From Balanoglossus misakiensis (Eukaryota > Hemichordata): DNA of 64,000 nucleotides. Below the pieces are notes generated by a model. That model was given only the letters and a program-made list of their open reading frames with translations. It made no database searches and was not told where the DNA came from. Location of the stretch: contig CM082585.2 in the NCBI GenBank assembly GCA_040954595.2, positions 10,168,001 through 10,232,000 of the forward strand, written 5' to 3'. Shown here one piece after another: positions 24,934 to 34,683 of this stretch. The position numbers and the translations under genes are program-made. How positions within the stretch are numbered: position 1 is the first letter of the stretch; each line of letters begins with the position of its first letter.

Positions 24934-27900
24934 ATGGCGGCTCAGGTAAGTGACAGAAGTCGAATAAAACATTATTTCCCCAATTCTAAAGAATAAGGCC
25001 GAATTAAAATACCCCACCCATAGATTTAGGCTTGGTTTCATTGACTGTGACTTTCAGCGGACAAGTTTGCACGGTGGGGCCTATCAGGTCGCGCCACCAG
25101 CGGTTCCTTGGAGAGCGTCGGAGGAGTGATGATATCTGATGAACCAAAGGTCACTGAAGGTCAGATCTAATATAACGCATAACATGTAAACAAATCCTTT
25201 GGTAGCGTGTAAACGTGGCATGCCACATAAGCAACGCTTTATTAATGGGTAGTAATGCACAGTACAGGCAAGGATCGGGAATGGCTGCTCCAAAAACCTT
25301 AGCAGCCTCTCCGAATTTCACATGCTATACTCCTGACTACTGGCTATATTACCACGCCCACGATTATTGGCAATATTCGAGCCAGGATGGACAGGTATAC
25401 CTTGATATCATGATGATTGCACAACCTTGGTAATAAGCGGTGCTTCGTATCAAGACATTGGTATCAAGAGACAGTGCTGCAAATTTGCAACTTTGCCTGG
25501 AAATAACTTTTCACAACTATCTTCGAATTCTGATATGATGATGTTGTGTTAGTAGCAACTAACATTGTATGTTTCTTGTTAACATTTGTTTGACAGGATG
25601 TTGAGAAAGCTGCCAAGAAGAAACTTCAGGCATTTCTCAATGAAATGCTCAAAACTGGGTCAGTCAGGGTAAGTTCATGTTATGCATAATAATTAATATG
25701 CTATATAAAGATAAATATTATATTATGCAGAATTCTGCCATGTCTGATATGACATACCTGTGTATTATGAACTCCCAAAGTTGTTTGATATTAATAATTA
25801 TGTGTATTTTTTTTAATTTCAGGGATTTAAATATTTTAAGATGTACATGAGAGGAAGGGAAGAGATGATTTGTAGAGTTCAAAATGAACCTCTGGTGAGT
25901 AAAAATGTATCAGCAATCAGGAATTACTAATAGAGACAGACCATTTATGTGGGAGGTACATAAAGCACCTTTCCACACGTTGATAACAAATTTTTCAACT
26001 TTTTTTATTACAGACGCCATCAGACAGCGAACCACATACCCCATCTAAGTTCACCTTCACTGGCAGTTTGAATGCAGAAAATATGCCGTTTGACGAGTAA
26101 GTGTGACCGAGTTCTCATAACTTCATGAACTCTGTGTCATTACAAATGTCATAGCAATGCTACATGTGCAATTCACTGATTTCTGTTTTTGTTGAAAAGT
26201 TTCTTGTCCACTTTCTCAAAAATTTACATCTTTCATTTCCTGTTCTGCAATACTCTATGAAAAGAAAAATCTTCCTTCATTAAAATCTACTCTTATGACC
26301 CTCTAAATTTCTAACAATATAATGAATTAGTGTATTTAATTATTTGAACTGTTTAGGAGGTCTTTGATGTTGTCAGCCAGAACACAAAAAAGGTATGCAT
26401 GTAAAAATAGACATTAAATTAGATTATTTGTGATGATTAATACTTCTAGAAATCTAGGCTGAGATGATTTGACAATTTTCACAATTTTTGATGTTCAAGT
26501 TATTTTGTAGAACAGCCTGATAAATAATAGTAAAATTGGTAGGCATTGCATGTGCATATTATTTCTAACATTTCTTCTCTATTCTTCTTTGTATCTTTTA
26601 AATTGGAAACTTTATAAGTGGGCATGAAATGGTTTCTTCTATTGTAATATCTTTCTTGTGTTTGTTTGGTGAAGTAGTCAGTGAAATGCATTTTTTTCCT
26701 AAATTTTTTGGCAACTTCTTTGAAACTCGGCCTGTTGTATTTCACAGAGACTGAAGCATTTCGTTCCCAGCAGCAACATTGAGGGGATAGTAAGAGTTTT
26801 AACTCGCAGACTGTAGTGATCATCATCTCTGTCCATGTTTGTCTCTCTGTCTGTGTCTTTGGCACATCTCCATTTGTGTAGTGCAATCGCTTTTAGCAGC
26901 TCTACTGTACGTATGAATGACATCATGTATTTAAAAAGTCAGTGTGTATACACAGAACACTTTTCACGTTCTCCTTTTACACACCAGCATCTTTGTACAG
27001 CCCCAAAGCTCTATCTGCACCAGCCATTTACATCATGCTATGTGCCTGGTTTGTCTTTGAATCCCCCTAACAACAGTGATCAAAATTTGCCACATACTAG
27101 TCAGTTATTTGCAGCTCTGCCAGCAAATGTACTCAGAGTCAAATCATGAGTCTTGAAAATATTAGTTGCAGAGGTTAACTTGAACTCAGCCTATGATGCA
27201 TGATATGAATCTTCCTTGTAATTGTATTACAAGAACTGTATTGTACACCTCACTGACTGTTGACTTCTTGATTATTCATGAATATTTTAATTGATCTGTT
27301 TCTCTACCCCCAGTCTTAGTGGTTATGGACATATTGATGTTGGCCTTCCACCAGCTTCACCCGTGGAAAGAGAGATCGTTCCATCTGTAAGTTTCAGTCA
27401 TTTGAGATGTATTTGGCTTCACGTGTGGTTAGATAGATGTGTGTAAGTGGATTGATGAAACTCAGTTTCATGATCGAGACACATCTTCAAGATGCAGTCA
27501 GGCCAGACATAATTTTAAGCTTGTTCATTGTGGGCTGATTGTTGATGGACGTTGCAAGCCAATAATGTGATTCTTCCTTTCCTCCAGGATGACAATTCCA
27601 CACTATTCCTTGTTGCTGGTTATGCTCGATATGGCTGTCCATATGTCTGGGTCAGGTCAAACCACGAAAGACTTGTTAAACTCAGCGGTGACGAGTCCTT
27701 CACCAAAGACAGCCCCCTGAAAATGAAATCAACAAACACATGGTTAGAAAAAGGTAAAACATTTAATGAGTGTGCCTGTATGGTTCGTTGATGTTATTTG
27801 AACTTGAAATACAAATTCATGAAGTCTTCCTATTCATGTAGGTCCTTTCGCCAACTTGTCATTTATTCTTTCTTACCGTCCATCCATCTTAGATACCAAG

Positions 27901-28476
27901 ATTTGGGATGTCATAGCAGAGCTTATCAAGATGACCACATTGCCTTCACCAAGAAACCCGTTTGCTGTAGACTTGGACTATTTTTCCCAGCTTCCTTTTA
28001 TGGAACGTATCCTAGCAACGGGTGCCATGGTGAATTTCCTCCAAAAGGTTGTGGATCATCATCCGGATAAACCTTACAGTGGGCATGGTAGGTTCTTGTT
28101 TCTCTTTCTGTATGTCTGTCTGTCTGCCTGCCTCTCTTTAAGAAACTGCCATCTCTGTAAGTAACTCATTATCCTGTATTCTCCTCTCACAGTTTCAGAA
28201 GACCTAGCTGAGGTCACCAAGAAACACTTCAAAGAGATGCAGACGTACGTGCAACAGCAAGCAGAGCAGCTACTGACAGAAACGGAAACACAGGAACACA
28301 AAGTCATACACCACCACCAGAAGCAGCAACACCAGTCGCAGCAGCCACAGTCGCAGCAGCAACAGAAACCGCAGTCCACGGCAAATCAAGACCCGCCCAG
28401 TGACAGCAAAGTGCAATATAACCAATACAAAAGCAGTGGAGGACTGACGCAGCGCTCCCGGGCGAAATACTACTGA
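24934..28476 (+). CDS. Unrecognised conserved-looking protein, nine exons
   Basis: I do not recognise this 347-residue protein. Coding exons: 24934-24945, 25597-25668, 25823-25894, 26014-26096, 26357-26392, 27314-27386, 27588-27753, 27842-28087 and 28193-28476. All have GT-AG junctions and consistent phases, so the gene is real. The N-terminus (AAKKKLQAFLNEMLKTGSVR) is helical and basic, and a Ser/Pro-rich linker follows. The central part (about 117-255) looks like a compact domain, with DDNSTLFLVAGYARYGCPY, VWVRSNHERLVKLSG and PFANLSFILSYRPS. The C-terminal exon is rich in Gln and His and ends SRAKYY. No signal peptide or transmembrane segment is seen, so it is probably intracellular. It shares a short divergent promoter with INTS4, which suggests constitutive expression. 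An AATAAA at 28616-28621 is the likely polyadenylation signal. Confidence 0.85.
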
Positions 28477-28615
28477 TGTCATTCGTTAGAAAAGTTTGCT
28501 TTATGTAAAGACTCTCTGCATACAAAAAAGTCCTAACAGGTGGTCATTTTACACAAATACACCTCATGCCACAGGAAAAGTCTAACGATCAAAAGTAAAA
28601 TTACATACCTACTGT

Positions 28616-28621
28616 AATAAA
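28616..28621 (+). terminator. Polyadenylation signal AATAAA
   Basis: Canonical AATAAA 140 bp after the TGA of the nine-exon plus-strand gene that ends at 28476. Confidence 0.55.
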
Positions 28622-30280
28622 GATGGTCTGATATGAATGATCTTTCCACTAAGAACGGTTCTGATTGGCAGAGAGAACTCTTCAGGCGTGTAAAGGAACA
28701 TTGTCAGGCAATGGTGTTGTCCAGGCAGGCGTTTGCTAATTTGCTGGCAGACAGTAAAGTGACTGAATGTGGCAATTTGCTGTTGAATAAAAACGAAGCA
28801 AAAAGGACAGTCTATGTGTTTTATTTGGCTAAAGCTTGATTAATAGTTTCGATGTTTCAGAGCGCACTGTGCTCCCAGTTTAGAAATATGATCAACAGGT
28901 GGTCAATTTTTCTTCAGTTGCACAGACTACGTCAATTAAGAAAATTTATAAATTGTTAATTGCCTGTTTGGTTGAATGATCAGATACAGGTACAGCTGAA
29001 TTTTAAACAGTGACCATATTTTGAAACGCAGCCTTTCAATGATATAAAAGCCATTTTAATGTAAACGTGTACCTGTGTACTTAAGCCATGAGCTCTCAAC
29101 GATTTTCAATGTCATAACCTTGATGTGTCAAACATTGTATTAAGCACTTTCAACCACCAGTTAACCTTCAGTCACATAGAAAACATTTACCCCATAGAAA
29201 ACAGTTTTCATTCAAAAGAGAAACATTGGCATATGTGGTGTGATATCTGAATATGTATAACAATATACGACGGTCATTTTTATTAAACTTGTGACAAAGC
29301 GCAAACTAGCCATATCGCCAATATATTAGATTCAAGGCCCCCTACTGACGGACGAGGCTATATACATGTCATATCAAGATGCAATTTCGAGCCGGGGTCT
29401 CACTGTTCTTCAGAAGCGGGTCACCTTCGGCATTGCCCCGTTTTCCTGCACTCGTGTGAATTCCGACAAAGTCTGAGATTAGGAAGGAGGTCAATATTCG
29501 AAAGGTTTGGTTCAGAAGCCAGCAGATACCCCTTCATATTGTTAATGTATTCGATAGAAACGCGGCCACATATCGGTAATGTGTAATTTGTTACTGACGT
29601 GTGGAAGATCCAGGCGAGCTACTCTCTCTGAGTTGATGTTGAAGAACTAAACTTAATATTTGCATAGTTCCCAAATGAATAAAGCCAGTTGAGATGGGTT
29701 GATCTTTGTCCTTTACTTTTGTAGACATGCGAAAACCGGCCCAGCTACGAATTCAAGAGACAAATGTAAGAAGAACACAAATTATTTCTTATACACTACT
29801 GGTGAACACATTGAAAGATAAATAGGATGAGAACGTTTCCATGTGTTGCTTTGATAACTGATAAGGAATGGCGACTCGCGAATCGATTGCTAAATACAAC
29901 ATATTTCTAGCAAATTTTAATAAACCTGAAATGCTGAATGAATTGAGAAAAAACTCGATAAAGATTAAAAATAAAAAACGGTTAAAAATAATGCGACGAA
30001 ACTGGACAGGTCAAATATTGAAATAAAAATTTGCTGTGTGTAACAACCGTTTGCAAATAACGTTTATCTCGTAATAAACAAATATTAAAGTACACGTAAG
30101 TATTGTTTAAAAGTACGGACGTCCTGAAAACTGCCGCATGATCAAGGCCTATCGTTTTGCGCACGTTACTTAAAAAGCAATATTTGGAGTGTATATATAT
30201 AAATGGTTTTGGTGGATATCGCTTCATTGGTGTTCACGGATTGGTATTCAGTCTATTACCTGCTGTTGTTCAAGTCGAAA
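28622..30280. other. Intergenic stretch
   Basis: No supported exon. It contains downstream sequence of the gene ending at 28476 and the promoter of the secreted Hedgehog-fold gene, including a TATA box at 30192-30203. A 68-codon plus-strand open frame at 28633-28839 has no splice or similarity support. Confidence 0.5.
30192..30203 (+). promoter_or_regulatory. Candidate TATA box of the Hedgehog-fold gene
   Basis: TATATATATAAA ends 77 bp before the ATG at 30281. A start site about 30 bp downstream would give a short 5' UTR of roughly 45-50 nt. A strong TATA box fits a regulated or tissue-restricted secreted product. Confidence 0.55.
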
Positions 30281-31506
30281 ATGAGGACGTTCGTTTTTCT
30301 TGCGCTTGTTGGGATGGCTCTAGGTATGTAAGGGTTGGAATATAGTGAGGAGTGTAAAAATAACGTGTAAAGTTGTGAGTGTGACTACATTGGGGGAGGG
30401 GTACAAGCATAAAAGTAAACCTGCTTTTTGTACAATATGTTTTCTATAAATGGGATGTACCATTCTCCGTACAATATTCCAAAACAGGGCGACTTTCCCA
30501 ATGAATCCACCGCCCCGGCCGAAGAAACTGACCAGTCCTTTATCATCTAAAACGTTGTCCTGTAAAAGCCCATCACAGAGAGCACGTCTCTGAAACTGTC
30601 GACCTTATATATATGTTGTACATAGCATGCTTTCTGCCTTCTTCAACGTTCAACGCGTTGAAAACAGTAACACTGTCTATTTGTATGATCCGCGGCTGCA
30701 GGCATGATAGAGCCTTACCAGGAGCAACCGTGCTCTGGAAATGGTGGTATTTGCGTCGACACAACCAACTCGTGTTGCCCCAACAATAATTACAAGAGTG
30801 GCGAATGCCCCACCCAAACAGCGGGAGTGAAGTGTTGCTATAGCAATCCGTCGTGTGGTAAGTTACAAAAAAAAAACACAAACGCCCACCAAGCCAATAA
30901 GTCAGTTAAACTTTGTAGGCTAACGGGCGGCAATTCATAGAAGCAGATCTTTTATTCCAAGTATTTGGTTATGTTACTCTCAAAGCTTTATTATTCTGTA
31001 GTTATTGGAAAAAAAACACGTTTACTTCTCTTCTCTCTCTCCCTCCCTCTCTCTCTAACTCTCTCACTCTCTCTCCCTCCCCCCTCTCTCTAACCCTCTC
31101 TCTCTCTCCCCTCTCTCTCTCTCTCTCCCTCTCTCTCTCAAACTCGCTCACACAAACTCTCGTTCAAGCTTACAATGAATCACCCTGTCAGGAGAAGGGT
31201 GGAGTCTGTGAGAAAGAAACATGCTGCACTGGCCAAAACTACAATAATGGGGAATGTCCAACACAGGCCGCTGATATCAAGTGTTGCTACAGTTCCATTG
31301 ACTGTGAGTATGACTCAGTCAATTTAAAGTTAGTCTATGTCTATTCGGATACCACTTCGCAAATGGAAATACGTGTAGTAATTTATGTAAAATTGGTTAC
31401 AACTACAAATTCATGCGATTCGTGACAACGAATGGATAGCTATATATATATAATTATTTATCTCTCTCTCACTCACTCACTCACTCACTCACTCTCTCTC
31501 TCTCTC

Positions 31507-31554
<48 letters not shown>

Positions 31555-32822
31555 GTGGCACTGGCTGCGGAGCTGCAGTACAAAACCTGGCATGCTCGAT
31601 CCTGAACCACGACTCAGTTACTCTGCTCACAGTCAATCCCTCTGGTGTCGATGATGGCGCCGATTCTCACCAAAACATACTTGACACTTGTAACGGTGGG
31701 CAGGCGAAGAGGTCAAGGTGAGAGCTGGTTACTTTTCCTCCTGGGTCTATCATATTGTCATCACGGTTTTTTTGTTTCAAACAACAGTCATGTAATGTTA
31801 TTACTCGTCAATAGATGTATACCTGCATTTTACTTTACTTTTCCTCCTGGGTCTATCATATTGTCATCACGGTTTTTTTGTTTCAAACAACAGTCATGTA
31901 ATGTTATTACTCGTCAATAGATGTATACCTGCATTTTACTTTACTTGTGTCAAAATGTAGGTTCATTATGTGCATTCGGTCCATTTCCCTCACCTATTCG
32001 TGGTTCAAGCGGTTTTCCTTCGAATTAATTGCATTAATTTTCAGCTACTGCTGTTCGTCTGGATGCGCACCGGGAGGGTATGTCTGTCTCAAAGAAAGTG
32101 TTTTGCAATATATTCTGGACGTCCTCAATAGCAACAGTGCAACACCAAGCAACAAAGCTCAGGTGAGGTTTGTTTTGCAAACAATGATACATAAAACATG
32201 TCGTCTTATTTATGCCTATGTCCGTTGCTGACACTGTGTTTAGAGAACACGTGGGAAATATTACATTTGTACCAGATGCTACTGACACACGATAGACACA
32301 TTTATCGGCACAGAAAATGTAGGTCACCTAGCAAGATATAGGCCTAATTAATTGAAGCTCTGACGTGACATTGCCTACCATAAGTGTACGTGTGTAGCCT
32401 GCCCTCAAAGTCTCTCATCATCATCATCATCACCATCACATTTTACATGTTATAAAATACAGTTTGGGAGGACACTGTAAAGTATTACATGTAAAGTACT
32501 CTGGCGAAGTGAGTAGTGTCTGCAAATCTGCACTGCAGGCATACGACTCTTTACGAGATGTTTACGAAACCTTTCTCGATCACGGTTGGTTTCTCACTGC
32601 ATGTATGTAATGCTGTTATTTGCACAGGTCAACTCCATCGCTGGTGCGTGTCATTCCAGCAACTCCTGGCATTACCAAGGAACGGCTGTCGACTTCCAGG
32701 TGGACGGTAACAGCGACTACAACACCTGGATGAGCATGTGCGAAGTAAGCGGTGCGGTGGAAAATCTAGGCCCTGGTGACGCTGGCCACGACACCCACAC
32801 TCATTGCGCTTTCAACGGCTAG
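30281..32822 (+). CDS. Secreted protein: two Cys-rich repeats plus Hedgehog/DD-peptidase-type zinc domain
   Basis: Six exons (30281-30323, 30702-30857, 31169-31303, 31555-31717, 32045-32162, 32628-32822) code 269 residues. A signal peptide (MRTFVFLALVGMALG) is followed by two tandem Cys-rich modules at about 25-66 and 73-112. Each has the pattern CxxxGGxC...CC...NYxxGECPTQxxxxKCCYS. After a Cys-containing linker comes a domain (about 113-269) with SWHYQGTAVDF and a terminal HTHC. This reproduces the M15/VanY peptidase pattern SxHxxGxAxD and the Hedgehog signalling-domain pattern HYEGRAVDI...HIHC. The predicted zinc ligands are H220, D227 and H264, with the seven-residue His-Asp spacing conserved. 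There is no autoprocessing (Hint) domain, so it is not a Hedgehog ligand. I infer an extracellular peptidase or binding protein, perhaps acting on peptidoglycan. Introns 2 and 3 carry TC microsatellites next to their acceptors. Confidence 0.83.
31021..31140. repeat. (TC)n microsatellite in intron 2 of the Hedgehog-fold gene
   Basis: About 120 bp of interrupted CT/TC repeat ends roughly 30 bp before the exon 3 acceptor at 31167-31168 and so forms the pyrimidine tract of this intron. Confidence 0.85.
31460..31551. repeat. (TC)n and (ACTC)n microsatellite in intron 3 of the Hedgehog-fold gene
   Basis: About 90 bp of CT and ACTC repeat runs directly into the cag acceptor at 31552-31554. The repeat itself serves as the polypyrimidine tract of exon 4. 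Confidence 0.88.
31729..31946. repeat. Perfect tandem duplication, 106-bp unit
   Basis: Two head-to-tail copies of a 106-bp unit (starting near 31729 and 31835, each containing ttttcctcctgggtctatca) with no difference I can see. It lies in intron 4 of the Hedgehog-fold gene. The identity of the copies implies a very recent duplication or an assembly duplication. Confidence 0.92.
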
Positions 32823-34683
32823 GCGTGGGGCCGGTCGGGGAGGATCGAAGAACTTTCGAACAGTTCTGAAAATACCGTATTCTTATTTCTGTAAAGTAGC
32901 ATGGCATCATGGTGTATTTGAGATTATAATTAATAAAATTATTGCAATAGTAAGCAATGCTGACTCTGACGGATAATTTCGGACTAACCACTATAGAGGG
33001 CGTGCGGGCCGGGGTCAAACCAGGTCAAAAGTATCAGGTCATGTATGTCCCATATATCAACAATGTTTGCCTTATCGCCCAGCTATCAGTTTGTCTGAGA
33101 GAGTGAAGGGTGTGTTTATGGTTGATTATTTATGAAAGTGACGAAAGCAGTATCGCGTGACACCGTCTGCAACGTGCGGAACAGCGCAGCCACTGTGAAT
33201 TGCGATTTTCCCTGCCTTCCCATCCCGGAAATGTAACGCTGTCGAGTTGAGGCCGGATTTTGGTGATGATGTAAATATTTTTTCCTGTTTGGTTGCACTC
33301 TTCACTAAGTTTCTGGACAATCGAGGCCATTTAAAAGCTAGCTGGTAAGTACATGTATAGTGAACACTTTTCTCAATCATATCAGTCATCCCAGTTCATC
33401 TCTTGTTACCTCCATGATTGGACAAGTCGATATAGCATGTATGAACGCGATATGTTCTGCTTGGAGTGTGTGATCACGTACACCCCTATGATCCCCTAGT
33501 CCCGCCAAGCACTATATAGCCTAAACTCTGTTGCGTAGTCCAGGCAAGTACAATGTATTCGAAATGTAGCATTGTAGGAAATCAAGAGACGGGAAAGAAG
33601 TGAAACTAAATCTTCATTAACACACAAAAACATACTCAGCAAAAGCGGGCTAGTCAGTGTTGTAGTAGTTGTGAGTTACAACACTGGCAAATCAACTCTT
33701 GGACTTAAAGTTTTCTCAACTTGTGTGAAATATACATGGTTTCAACTATTGTTCCATTGGTGGAACTTTTTTTCTGTCCAAGATCTTGTCTAAAGTTTCA
33801 TTCATATGAATTACCCACTGGGATACTTGAAATGTGAGTCTATCCATGTCCTTGAAGAAAAGAGGAACTATGCCAGATGAAAAGTATTCATTAAAAATAT
33901 TGCGCGTGACAGTCACACCAAACAATACTCAGTAATTCGCTATGCAAATATGACAGTACAAAATCCATTAAAGCTAAAGCTTTCATTTGATCATCGCAGG
34001 ATGAATAGAATCTAGTCTAGAACCTAGCCTCTTGTGTGTTTCTTTAGCATTTGCTCAAATCCAGGGAAAAATCCCACAGAGGCTGGGTTCCAGACTAAAT
34101 AGAATCTTATACCCCTAAGAATCTAGGATGAAATTTGATTCTGGTGGTCTTCTATGCTCATGTGAATATACTTCTAAAGTTGTAGTTGCACTGATTCTCT
34201 TTGGAACATTTTCTGAGCTCTCTTTAAAACTGGAATGGCTTTGGGTGAAAATGCTACCCTGTAAAAGGCTGTCTGAATGTCGAGGTCAGGCTGATACTAT
34301 ATGTAGTGTAGAAAACAATCATTATAATATGAGAACATAAATAACTGCCTAGATTCAGTGGGAAAACGATATACACTAAACTATAGATGTACAGCATACT
34401 TGCAAGTGCAAGGGAGCAAAGTTCAACATGTCAACCGCTGCTTGCTGAGTTTCCTGTGTCATGTGTGGTCAGGGAGAAATTTATTACTTCAGTGTAGGAA
34501 TAATAATTTACAAGTCCTGCCACGTGGCTGTCTTACACTGTCATAGACAGTGAATGAGTTTGAGGATTTCTTGTAATTTCTCTGAGTCAGCTTTATACAT
34601 TTGATAATTTTTGTATTAGTGTTTAAAGTTTACATATCTTCTTGATCCACAGTTGTCGGTGAGACAGCGATCGCTGATCTGGT
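32823..34683. other. Gap between the Hedgehog-fold and Mab-21-like genes
   Basis: No coding exon is supported. A pyrimidine-rich acceptor (ending ccacag near 34652) just before the Mab-21-like start suggests a non-coding first exon of that gene lies upstream in this stretch, probably several hundred bases away. A CATCATCAT run near 32414-32436 lies in the preceding gene's last intron. Confidence 0.45.

Noticed and set aside
31001-31560. TC-rich repeats considered as a possible CRISPR-like or satellite array
   Set aside because: They are plain dinucleotide and tetranucleotide microsatellites without spacers, in introns of a eukaryotic gene.
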